Shown: in pieces, positions 1-5,522 of the stretch
Position numbering within the stretch: the first letter of the stretch is position 1
Layout: the number at the start of each line of letters is the position of its first letter
DNA from: Cyanobacteriota bacterium
GTDB lineage: Bacteria; Cyanobacteriota; Cyanobacteriia; Phormidesmidales; Phormidesmidaceae
NCBI GenBank assembly: GCA_027483425.1
Contig: JAIXUR010000484.1
Span: 1 to 5,616 of the forward strand
Reading direction: 5' to 3'
Length of the DNA: 5,616 nucleotides
The notes under the pieces: model-generated
The model's input: the letters and a program-made list of their open reading frames with translations, nothing else
What the model was told of the DNA's origin: nothing
The model's database searches: none
Made by a program: the position numbers and the translations under genes

Positions 1-207
1 CCTGGTCGTGGTGCCCGTAGGGCGGGGTGGGTAATCTCGCGGCTCAGAAAACCTACTCGCTGCCAATGCCCTTGCAGACCCACCCCTGCCCCTCCGAGGA
101 GGGGATTCTGATGCACCGTCCCCTCCTCGGAGGGGTGCCCGCAGGGCGGGGTGGGTAAGCTGGCGGCGCGGGGAACTGACTCTCTGCTAACAACCTTGCA
201 GACCCAC
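1..207. repeat. Two diverged tandem units of a REP-like intergenic repeat, 124-bp period
   Basis: Positions 13-83 align without gaps to 137-207; by hand I count about 57 of 71 identical bases. The best conserved parts are the start of the unit (13-32 and 137-156, one difference) and its end (70-83 and 194-207, CCTTGCAGACCCAC). The middle is more diverged. The match weakens over 1-12 against 125-136, so the first unit is probably cut by the window edge. No convincing gene overlaps it. The G-rich GGGGTGGGT core with an adjacent short hairpin resembles REP-type palindromes scattered through bacterial intergenic regions. Membership of a named family is inferred, not checked. Confidence 0.75.
78..156. 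repeat. Nested palindrome, REP or REPIN-like, inside the 124-bp repeat
   Basis: Three pairings nest here. An outer 9-bp stem joins 78-86 (ACCCACCCC) to 148-156 (GGGGTGGGT). An inner perfect 17-bp stem joins 89-105 to 119-135 around a 13-base loop (106-118). A small GCCC/GGGC hairpin (137-147) sits on the right arm between them. As RNA or single-stranded DNA this folds as a three-way junction. Such branched palindromes are typical of REP/REPIN elements and of the ends mobilised by IS200-like transposases. No transposase lies in the window, so the mobilising enzyme is unknown. A transcription terminator is less likely because no T-run follows on either strand. Confidence 0.7.
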
Positions 208-431
208 TTTCGATTAGCAGCGAAGGCCAGCTCAGCTCTCACCAACTTGGGAATTGCGATCGCTAATACTGATCCAAGGTTTTTAGGTGATAGGCCCGCT
301 GGGCTGAGTTCAGTGTCTTTGGTCGGGATATTGTATTAGGTGGAATACCATAACGCCTCCCCTGCCCACCAGATCGGGCGGCTACAGGCTAGGCTGGTAG
401 AGAAACTCACATAAATTAACGTTTTAATTTC
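208..431. other. Intergenic leader of the metallophosphoesterase gene
   Basis: I see no gene here. The only recognisable element is one HIP1 octamer, GCGATCGC, at 257-264. The last 30 bases before the start codon at 432 are AT-rich (around 408-430) and lack a Shine-Dalgarno sequence. No well-spaced -35/-10 pair stood out. A promoter for the metallophosphoesterase-ttcA pair is expected here but cannot be placed. Confidence 0.5.
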
Positions 432-1544
432 ATGGGACAGCGTTTTCGCTTCGCTATCATCAGCGACCCTCACATCGCTCGGCCAGAGACGATCTACACC
501 GGCCCCCATCGCTTTCACCTGGTGGAAGTCAGTATTCCAGGCATTGAGCAAATTTTTGATCAGTTAGAAACCCTCGATCTCGACTTTTTGCTGCTGCCCG
601 GCGACCTCACCCAGCACGGTGAATGGGTGAACCACCAGTGGTTGATCGATCGCCTGAAGCGGCTGCCGTTTCCCGCCTACGTGGTGCCCGGCAACCACGA
701 CGTGATTGCTCGAGACGCCAGCGATCGCACCATTGGCCTGCAAGACTTTCCCCGCCTGTACCAAGACTTTGGCTACAGCGACGGCACCACCCTCCACTAC
801 CAGCACGAAATTCTCCCCGGCGTGCGGCTGATTGGCCTCAACTCCAACGCCTTTGAGCCCTCGGGCAAGCAGGTTGGGGTGGGCTACATCGATGACGCGC
901 AGCTCGACTGGCTGGAGGCGACCCTGGCTCAGCACCGGGATGATCTGATCTTAGTCATGCTCCACCACAACGTGCTGGAACACCTACCGGGGCAATCCCA
1001 GAGCCCCCTGGGGCAGCGCTACATGGTCCACAACCATCTAGCCTTGATTCAGCGCCTCGAGGCGGCGGCGGTGCGGCTGATGTTTACGGGCCACCTCCAT
1101 GTGCAGGATGTGGCCCGCCAAGGTGACCTATGCGAGGTGTTGACCGGGTCCATTGTCAGCTATCCGCACCCCTACCGGATTGTGGAGATTGACCATGGCC
1201 CTGGCGACCTGCGGGTGAAGCTGCAATCGCGTCGCCTCACCGCCGTTGACCCCTGGGACGATCTCCAGGCCATGTCGCACCAGTGGATGTGCGATCGCGC
1301 CGAGGGGTTTATGACCAAGTTTCTTGTCAGTCCGCCGATTGGGCTGGCGGAGCATGAAGCGGCGGCGATCGCCCCCAGCCTCAAAACCTTTTGGGCCAGC
1401 ATCGCGGCGGGCGATGCCCAGATCGACTTTTCTCACCTGTCCCCTGAGGTGCAGCGCCGCTTAGCGCCCTTCAACTCAGTCGATAGCCAGGGCCAGCCCC
1501 AGGCGATCGACAACACTGCCACCCTGCTCTGGACAGCGCCGTAG
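432..1544 (+). CDS. Metallophosphoesterase, class III cyclic nucleotide phosphodiesterase-like (CpdA/Icc type)
   Basis: This 370-residue soluble protein belongs to the calcineurin-like metallophosphoesterase superfamily. The family's metal ligands appear in order: Asp12-x-His14 near the start (SDPHIA), Gly57-Asp58 (PGDLTQHGE), Asn88-His89-Asp90 (GNHD), His178-His179 (MLHHN) and Gly220-His221-Leu-His223 (GHLH). All motifs for a two-metal centre are present, so it should be an active enzyme. The spacing best fits CpdA-like phosphodiesterases that hydrolyse cyclic nucleotides, but substrate cannot be read from sequence, and phospholipid or nucleotide substrates remain possible. CpdA-like proteins are usually about 270-280 residues; residues 260-370 form an additional tail I cannot assign. 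There is no signal peptide or membrane segment, so it is cytoplasmic. The ATG at 432 sits directly before the first motif and lacks an obvious ribosome site. ttcA follows after 37 bp on the same strand and may share the transcript. Confidence 0.9.
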   Translation: MGQRFRFAIISDPHIARPETIYTGPHRFHLVEVSIPGIEQIFDQLETLDLDFLLLPGDLTQHGEWVNHQWLIDRLKRLPFPAYVVPGNHDVIARDASDRTIGLQDFPRLYQDFGYSDGTTLHYQHEILPGVRLIGLNSNAFEPSGKQVGVGYIDDAQLDWLEATLAQHRDDLILVMLHHNVLEHLPGQSQSPLGQRYMVHNHLALIQRLEAAAVRLMFTGHLHVQDVARQGDLCEVLTGSIVSYPHPYRIVEIDHGPGDLRVKLQSRRLTAVDPWDDLQAMSHQWMCDRAEGFMTKFLVSPPIGLAEHEAAAIAPSLKTFWASIAAGDAQIDFSHLSPEVQRRLAPFNSVDSQGQPQAIDNTATLLWTAP

Positions 1545-1567
1545 CCCCGTGATCAGGAACGCCCCTC

Positions 1568-1572
1568 AGGAG
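1568..1572 (+). promoter_or_regulatory. Ribosome binding site that decides the ttcA start
   Basis: AGGAG lies nine bases before the ATG at 1582. An in-frame GTG at 1549 would add 11 residues, but it has only four bases after the upstream stop codon and no ribosome site of its own. The ATG is therefore preferred. Confidence 0.65.
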
Positions 1573-1581
1573 AACAGGCCC

Positions 1582-2511
1582 ATGGCCGGAGTGAACCAAC
1601 CCACCTCGAATAGTTTCAAAAAGCTCCAGGGTTTCCTGCGATCGCGGGTCGGCCAGGCGATCGCCGACTACGCCATGATCACCGAGGGCGATCGCGTCAT
1701 GGTCTGTGTCTCCGGCGGCAAAGACTCCCACACCCTGCTCGATATTCTGCGCCACCTCCAGCGCAGCGCCCCGATCCACTTCGATATTTTGGCGGTCAAC
1801 CTCGACCAAAAGCAGCCCGGCTTCCCCGCCCAGGTACTGCCCGAGTACTTTGAGGCCATCGGTGTGCCCTACCGCATTGTCGAGCAAGACACCTACAGCA
1901 CCGTCAAACGGGTGATCCCCGAGGGCAAGACCATGTGTAGTCTGTGCTCGCGCCTGCGTCGGGGGGTGCTCTACCGGGTGGCCGCTGAGGAGGGAGCCAC
2001 TAAGATCGCCCTCGGCCACCACCGCGACGACATGATCGAAACCCTGTTTTTGAATATGTTCCACGGCGGCAGGCTCAAGGCCATGCCCCCTAAGCTGCTC
2101 ACCGACGATCGCCGCCACATCGTCATTCGCCCCTTGGCCTACTGCCCGGAAGCCGACATCGCCCGCTACGCTCGCTACCGCGAGTTTCCGATTATTCCCT
2201 GCACCCTCTGCGGCTCCCAGGCCAACTTGCAGCGATCGCAGATCAAAGACATGCTGCAAACCTGGGAAAAACAATGGCCAGGCCGCACCGAAACTCTATT
2301 TCGCAGCTTACAGAATGTCGCTCCGTCGCAATTGGCCGATCCGGCCCTATTTGACTTCGCGACCCTAGAGGCGGATCGCCTGATGCCCAGCGAGGGGGAT
2401 GGGCTGGATGCGATTAGTAGTGATTTAGAGGCCGAGTTTAACCCGGCGATGGCGTTGTTTGCCGATGGATTGCCACCGCTGTCGGTGGGGGCTGGGGAGC
2501 GCGATCGCTAA
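1582..2511 (+). CDS. ttcA: tRNA 2-thiocytidine(32) synthetase TtcA
   Basis: TtcA replaces the C2 oxygen of cytidine 32 in the anticodon loop of certain tRNAs with sulfur, using ATP to activate the base and a [4Fe-4S] cluster. The 309-residue product has the expected parts in order: the ATP-binding PP-loop SGGKDS (residues 44-49), the first cysteine pair C119-x-x-C122 in CSLCSRLRRG, the conserved HHRDD segment (146-150), and the second cysteine pair C207-x-x-C210 in CTLCGSQANLQR. The C-terminal SLQNVAPSQLADPALFDF also matches the family. Length is close to E. coli TtcA (311 residues). It is cytoplasmic. The last 50 residues are acidic and less conserved. It follows the metallophosphoesterase gene by 37 bp, so cotranscription is plausible although no functional link is evident. 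Three HIP1 octamers fall in its first 115 bases. TtcA is distinguished from the related TilS by the two CxxC pairs. Confidence 0.95.
   Translation: MAGVNQPTSNSFKKLQGFLRSRVGQAIADYAMITEGDRVMVCVSGGKDSHTLLDILRHLQRSAPIHFDILAVNLDQKQPGFPAQVLPEYFEAIGVPYRIVEQDTYSTVKRVIPEGKTMCSLCSRLRRGVLYRVAAEEGATKIALGHHRDDMIETLFLNMFHGGRLKAMPPKLLTDDRRHIVIRPLAYCPEADIARYARYREFPIIPCTLCGSQANLQRSQIKDMLQTWEKQWPGRTETLFRSLQNVAPSQLADPALFDFATLEADRLMPSEGDGLDAISSDLEAEFNPAMALFADGLPPLSVGAGERDR
1638..1695. repeat. Cluster of three HIP1 octamers (GCGATCGC)
   Basis: GCGATCGC occurs at 1638-1645, 1657-1664 and 1688-1695 inside the 5' end of ttcA. Other copies are at 257, 721, 1291, 1365, 2232, 2501, 4450, 4963 and 5265. HIP1 is a well-known highly iterated palindrome of many cyanobacterial genomes and its density is the main taxonomic signal here. 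Confidence 0.9.
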
Positions 2512-2519
2512 CCATGGCT

Positions 2520-2981
2520 CTACGGCAGATACTCGCGATCCAACACCTGGTCTCGGCTAAAGGGGCACTCTAGGGGAAAATTCTCCAGGCCCACCCCGGT
2601 CTCCGTGGCGTTTAGGTCTCGGGCCTCCTGGTAGCAGTCGGCAAAGACCTGTTCAAAATGGGGCTTGAGGCTGGGGCTAGCGTTCAGGGCCTCCCGCAGA
2701 CGACGGCGATGCTCTTTTAGCGCAAATCGCCAGCTGTTCGATCGCTGTCCTGGCTGGTAAGCATATTTAAGCAAATGCATCAGCACCACAATCAAATTGC
2801 TGCTTAAGACTCGTTTTTCGCTGCGCCCCATGTCTTCTAATTCTTCAAGTAAGTTAGCAACATCTACCTCCGCCAGCCGACCTGCCCTTAGCAGCTGGCA
2901 GGTGGTGTCAAGCCAAAGAGCGTAATCTTGCTGGTAGAGATGGGCCAGCGAGCCCGCCGAAACAGTGGTTTGGGACGACAT
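2520..2981 (-). CDS. DUF29 family protein
   Basis: This 153-residue protein matches DUF29 (Pfam PF01724), a family of small, mostly helical proteins abundant and multicopy in cyanobacteria, with no established function. Recognisable family segments are LYQQDYALWL (15-24), LLEELEDMGRSEKR (44-57), the helix SSNLIVVLMHLLKYAYQP (60-77), SNSWR (81-85), EHRRRLRE (90-97), SPSLKPHF (102-109), and the tail ECPFSRDQVLDREYLP (138-153). It is full length: these proteins normally start shortly before LYxxDxxxW and end near this -LP. There is no signal peptide; residues 60-72 are hydrophobic but look like a buried helix rather than a membrane span. The ATG at 2981 fits the family start, though no strong ribosome site precedes it. 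It converges on ttcA with 8 bp between stops and stands alone on its strand. Family is certain in my view; function is not assignable. Confidence 0.9.
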   Translation of the reverse strand: MSSQTTVSAGSLAHLYQQDYALWLDTTCQLLRAGRLAEVDVANLLEELEDMGRSEKRVLSSNLIVVLMHLLKYAYQPGQRSNSWRFALKEHRRRLREALNASPSLKPHFEQVFADCYQEARDLNATETGVGLENFPLECPFSRDQVLDREYLP

Positions 2982-3002
2982 AAACAGCCGTTAATCCTAT
3001 AC

Positions 3003-3012
3003 TGACATGTCA
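3003..3012. promoter_or_regulatory. Perfect 10-bp palindrome upstream of the DUF29 gene
   Basis: TGACATGTCA is perfectly self-complementary and centred about 27 bases upstream of the DUF29 start at 2981. Its position in the leader or promoter is compatible with an operator, but I know of no regulator with this site and a 10-bp palindrome can arise by chance. Confidence 0.25.
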
Positions 3013-3054
3013 TGGAGTGGTACAAGCAGACTGCTCTGATCAGTCCTTACTAGC

Positions 3055-3080
3055 CAATCCTGCTGATTTTAGTAGGATTG
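3055..3080. other. Hairpin: 10-bp stem, 6-base loop
   Basis: CAATCCTGCT (3055-3064) pairs with AGTAGGATTG (3071-3080) through nine Watson-Crick pairs and one G-T pair. No T-run follows on either strand, so it is not a typical terminator. It would lie in the 5' leader of DUF29 if transcription starts further upstream on the minus strand. Confidence 0.4.
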
Positions 3081-3251
3081 CATTTGGGTTTCGGAGATTC
3101 TGAATCCTTTAAGGATGCCCATCAAAACCCAACCCAATGTGCAGCAAACTTATGAATTTTAAGGAAGAGATAAATTTCACCAATCATAATCAAAATTTCA
3201 AAGTTGTTATTCTTAAAATTTTAGCACTTCTAATCTAGCTTGGCACCTGCC

Positions 3252-3274
3252 ATGACCAGGCTAGGCCTGGTCAT
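3252..3274. other. Strong hairpin: perfect 10-bp stem, 3-base loop
   Basis: ATGACCAGGC (3252-3261) and GCCTGGTCAT (3265-3274) pair perfectly around TAG. No adjacent gene ends here and no T-run follows on either strand, so a terminator role is doubtful. It sits just right of the AT-rich island. It could be part of an untranslated RNA or a binding site for a dimeric regulator. Confidence 0.45.
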
Positions 3275-3454
3275 TCGCCCTGCCTTCAGTATCTCCCTAC
3301 CGGCAAAACGACTATTCCCACCCCATGCCTCCAACCCGATCGACCTGCCCCTGAGGTGAAATGAAACCATAGGAAAATCCAGGGCATCAGGGGCCGTCAG
3401 CTATGGATCACCCAGAATCACGGCGTTAACAATTATAACTTTGCGGTCTCAGAG

Positions 3455-3484
3455 TTGACGTTTTTTGGGGGATGTTGCAATTAT
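3455..3484 (+). promoter_or_regulatory. Candidate sigma70-type promoter of the META lipoprotein gene
   Basis: TTGACG (3455-3460) matches five of six consensus -35 bases. After 18 bases comes AATTAT (3479-3484), which matches four of six -10 bases. Transcription would start near 3491, giving a leader of roughly 70 bases before the ATG at 3564. This rests on motif reading only. Confidence 0.35.
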
Positions 3485-3563
3485 TATGGGGCTGACAAAT
3501 GGTTCAAATTAAGGCCAATGGGCCGATTTGTTCACTCCCTCCAAAACCTGTGGTGTTCACTCT

Positions 3564-4352
3564 ATGGCTTTATCTCGCTCGGCTGCCGTGATGGCGGCAG
3601 TCTCCACGGCGCTTCTGGGCGCCGTCGCCTGCGTTTCCCCCTCCAATGGCCCCGGTGTACCGCCCCTAACGGGTACGGTTTGGGAACTACAGCAAATTCA
3701 AATGAATGATGGCACGCTGCTGTCCGCCAACCCGCCGCAAAACTACACCGCCGAATTTGCTGACGATGGCCAGGTGTTTGTACAGGCCGACTGTAACCGG
3801 GCGATCGGGCAGTTTACCGAAGCCTCGGATGGGCGGTTGTCGGTTCAAATGGGGCCTACCACCATGGCCGCCTGCCCCGAGGGCAGCATCGGCTCTCAAT
3901 TCCTCCAGGCCATGGGCAATTCTAATCTCTATTTCTTCCAGGATGAGGATCTCTTCATTGACCTGAAATTCGACAGTGGCACGATGCAGTTTTCTGCCGC
4001 CCCTACACCAGCCCTGATCGGCACCGTTTGGAAGCTTCAGCAAATACAGATGAATGATGGCACGCTGCTGGTGGCCAACCCACCAGACAACTACACCGCC
4101 GAGTTTTTGGCCGATGGTAGCTTGGTGGTGCGAGCTGACTGCAACCGGGGTCGGGGTGAGTTTACGGTCACCGATGAACGGATGCTCGCGGTGAGCCCCA
4201 TTGCCACCACGATGGCAGCCTGCCCCGATGGCTCGATTAGTAACCAGTTTGTCCAGGCCCTGGGCAACTCTGGTAGCTTCTTCTTCCAGGATGGCGACCT
4301 GTTCGTAGAACTGGCCTTTGACAGCGGCACCATGCAGTTCTCCGCTGACTAG
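3564..4352 (+). CDS. Putative lipoprotein with two tandem META (HslJ-like) domains
   Basis: The 262-residue product begins with a lipoprotein-type signal: Arg5, a hydrophobic stretch and the lipobox-like AVAC ending at Cys23. A short Ser/Pro/Gly linker then leads to two META-domain copies (Pfam PF03724, the HslJ fold), residues 35-146 and 151-262. The copies align without gaps at a 116-residue offset, with about 75 of 112 identical residues by hand count. Each has the family hallmarks GTVWxLQQI, ADCNR and TTMAACP. The paired cysteines (C77/C104 and C193/C220) could form disulfides outside the cytoplasm; this is inferred. META proteins are envelope-associated, and E. coli HslJ is linked to heat shock and novobiocin resistance, but the function here is unknown. 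The ATG at 3564 gives a proper signal peptide. A TTG at 3528 would add 12 residues ahead of it and is less likely. Alanine at lipobox position -3 is tolerated but not ideal, so plain secretion is possible. Confidence 0.85.
   Translation: MALSRSAAVMAAVSTALLGAVACVSPSNGPGVPPLTGTVWELQQIQMNDGTLLSANPPQNYTAEFADDGQVFVQADCNRAIGQFTEASDGRLSVQMGPTTMAACPEGSIGSQFLQAMGNSNLYFFQDEDLFIDLKFDSGTMQFSAAPTPALIGTVWKLQQIQMNDGTLLVANPPDNYTAEFLADGSLVVRADCNRGRGEFTVTDERMLAVSPIATTMAACPDGSISNQFVQALGNSGSFFFQDGDLFVELAFDSGTMQFSAD
3666..4349 (+). repeat. In-frame tandem duplication of the META domain, 348-bp period
   Basis: The first copy (about 3666-4001) and the second (about 4014-4349) are offset by exactly 348 bp, or 116 codons. 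Long nucleotide stretches are still shared; for example the bases encoding MNDGTLL at 3702 and 4050 are the same. The protein-level identity of about 67% without any gap indicates an internal duplication retained under selection. Confidence 0.85.
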
Positions 4353-4372
4353 AGGTCTAAACCGACTCATTA

Positions 4373-4410
4373 AACGAGGCAGCGGATCTTCATAGATCCG
4401 CTGCCTCGTT
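4373..4410. terminator. Bidirectional intrinsic terminator between the META gene and rpaA
   Basis: A perfect 17-bp inverted repeat (4373-4389 with 4394-4410) encloses the 4-base loop TCAT. On the plus strand GCGTTTTC follows; on the minus strand the stem runs into TTTAA. The hairpin starts 21 bp after the META stop and ends 52 bp before the minus-strand rpaA stop. This convergent position fits termination of both transcripts. The T-runs are short, so efficiency rests mostly on the stem. Confidence 0.8.
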
Positions 4411-4461
4411 GCGTTTTCAGGTCAGGGCTTATGGACCGGGCTGACGGAGGCGATCGCGAAC

Positions 4462-5175
4462 CTAGCCGATCGCAACGGCGGGCAGTTCTAGACAGTAGCC
4501 AGCCCCATAGACCGTTTTGATAAATTTGGGATGGCGGGGGTCGGGCTCTAGCTTGGTGCGCAGGTGGCGAACATGGACACGGATGGTTTCAATATCGTCG
4601 TTGGGCTCGTAGCCCCACACTTCCTGCAGGATCTGGCTGGGAGATACGGTTTGGCCGTGGCGCTGGAGCAGGCAGTGCAGTAGCTCAAACTCCAGGTGGG
4701 TGAGCTTGACGGTGCCGTCAAACCAGATCGCCTCGTAGCGTTCTGGAATCAGGGTGAGGGGGCCATAGTTGAGGATTTCGCTGTGCTTAGCCGCCTGGGG
4801 AATGCGATCGGTGCGGCGCAGCAGGGCCCTGACCCGAGCCAGCATTTCATCGAGCTCAAAGGGCTTGGTCAAGTAGTCGTCGGCCCCGGCGTTGAAGCCG
4901 TCGACTTTGTCCTGGGTTTGCCCCAGGGCCGTCAGCATCAGAACAGGAATATCAGCCGTGCGGCGATCGCGGCGCAGTCTCTGACAGACCGTCAGACCAT
5001 CTACCTTGGGCAACATCAGGTCGAGCATGATCAGATCGGGCAAGATTTGCACCGCTAGGGCTTGTCCCTTGATACCGTCACCGGCCTGATTCACGTCGTA
5101 ACCGGCCATTTCCAAGTTAACGGAAACGAGCTCCGCGATGGCGGCATCATCATCAATGACGAGAATACGAGGCAT
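4462..5175 (-). CDS. rpaA: Response regulator RpaA, OmpR/PhoB family, circadian output regulator
   Basis: This 237-residue regulator has an N-terminal receiver domain (about 2-118) and a C-terminal OmpR-type winged helix (about 133-232). Receiver residues are complete: the acidic pair Asp9/Asp10, the phosphorylated Asp52 (LIMLD52LMLP), Thr82 and Lys104 (YLTK104PF). The linker RTDRIPQAAKHSEIL and the recognition helix region DIETIRVHVRHLRTKLE (194-210) are what I recall of cyanobacterial RpaA rather than RpaB or NblR. In Synechococcus elongatus RpaA is phosphorylated by the kinase SasA, which senses KaiC, and dephosphorylated via CikA; phospho-RpaA drives dusk genes. RpaA is also tied to phycobilisome energy distribution. 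The protein is cytoplasmic and DNA-binding. The ATG at 5175 gives the usual short N-terminus; only GAG in TTTGAG precedes it as a weak ribosome site. No kinase gene is adjacent, which is usual for this orphan regulator. The RpaA rather than paralogue assignment is from memory of the sequence. Confidence 0.88.
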   Translation of the reverse strand: MPRILVIDDDAAIAELVSVNLEMAGYDVNQAGDGIKGQALAVQILPDLIMLDLMLPKVDGLTVCQRLRRDRRTADIPVLMLTALGQTQDKVDGFNAGADDYLTKPFELDEMLARVRALLRRTDRIPQAAKHSEILNYGPLTLIPERYEAIWFDGTVKLTHLEFELLHCLLQRHGQTVSPSQILQEVWGYEPNDDIETIRVHVRHLRTKLEPDPRHPKFIKTVYGAGYCLELPAVAIG

Positions 5176-5522
5176 TAATTACTCAAATTTGACAACCTGA
5201 CACCATACCCACCCTCTCCGTGGCCCCATCACCAGGGCGATGGAGACCGGCTCGGGTGTGGCTTGCGATCGCATCCTTAGCCTTCACGTAAAGAGCCGTG
5301 TCGGAATGATACAATTTCTGGCTAAATTATAAGCAAAATATGTAAACTTTCTTAGCCAAATTAGCAACGCATTTCTGAGCTTAAGCTTTCCTTTAGCTTT
5401 TTAGGCGTCTCAACCGGTGCCCTGGGCAGTCGGCAACACAATCTCATCCTGGCCAGAACCCAAAGCAGGCTAGGGCATGGGGCAGAGAGAAATTAGAATA
5501 ATTCTGGCCACAAAATACCCAA
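5176..5522. other. rpaA leader and upstream region
   Basis: No convincing gene is present. Counting from the candidate -10 at 5326-5331, the rpaA transcript would have an untranslated leader of roughly 140 bases. This leader contains a HIP1 site (5265-5272) and a weak CCATC/GATGG hairpin near 5226-5243. The 5301-5400 stretch is about 32% GC and holds the promoter. A perfect palindrome AGCTTAAGCT lies at 5378-5387. From 5410 to 5522 I see nothing recognisable. Confidence 0.5.
5319..5358 (-). promoter_or_regulatory. Candidate rpaA promoter with HLR1-like half site, bracketed by an inverted repeat
   Basis: Read on the minus strand, a perfect TATAAT -10 lies at 5326-5331. No good -35 lies at the usual distance. 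Instead TTTACATA (5339-5346) sits just upstream of the -10; this exactly fits one half of the RpaB-binding HLR1 repeat, (G/T)TTACA(T/A)(T/A), but the second half is poor in either direction. The perfect 7-bp arms TGGCTAA (5319-5325) and TTAGCCA (5352-5358) bracket the whole core. Lack of a -35 suggests dependence on an activator or on an alternative sigma factor. Confidence 0.4.

Larger units (their letters stand above)
2982..3563. other. 582-bp non-coding gap between divergent DUF29 and META genes
   Basis: The short open frames here have no recognisable product or good start. The gap must hold promoters for both flanking genes, which diverge. Positions 3151-3230 contain about 18 G or C in 80 bases, far below the GC-rich flanks. 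Inverted repeats are frequent: 3003-3012, 3055-3080, 3084-3132, 3155-3220, 3252-3274 and 3347-3394. I found no tRNA or known RNA motif. The region could be regulatory, encode a small RNA, or be a decayed mobile element. Confidence 0.5.

Noticed and set aside
132..155. G-quadruplex motif on the plus strand
   Set aside because: Four G-runs are present, but one loop is 8 bases and contains CCC that pairs with a G-run in the hairpin, so the stem-loop is the better explanation.
1..207. CRISPR array
   Set aside because: There are only two diverged units with a 124-bp period and no short identical repeats with unique spacers.
151..339. Plus-strand open frame of 62 codons
   Set aside because: It starts with GTG inside the REP-like palindrome, has no ribosome site, and its sequence resembles no family I know.
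1471..2274. Long minus-strand open frame of 267 codons opposite ttcA
   Set aside because: It is the antisense shadow of a well-recognised gene in GC-rich DNA and its product has no family features.
3528..3563. TTG start extending the META lipoprotein by 12 residues
   Set aside because: The extension puts polar residues and a cysteine before a good signal peptide, and TTG is a rare start; ATG 3564 gives a standard lipoprotein leader.
3455..3709. Plus-strand frame of 84 codons before and into the META gene
   Set aside because: It begins with TTG within the candidate -35 box, overlaps the signal-peptide region in another frame and has no family resemblance.
3687..4370. Minus-strand open frame of 227 codons opposite the META gene
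   Set aside because: It is a shadow; its internal repetition merely mirrors the duplicated META domains, and the end overlaps the terminator region.
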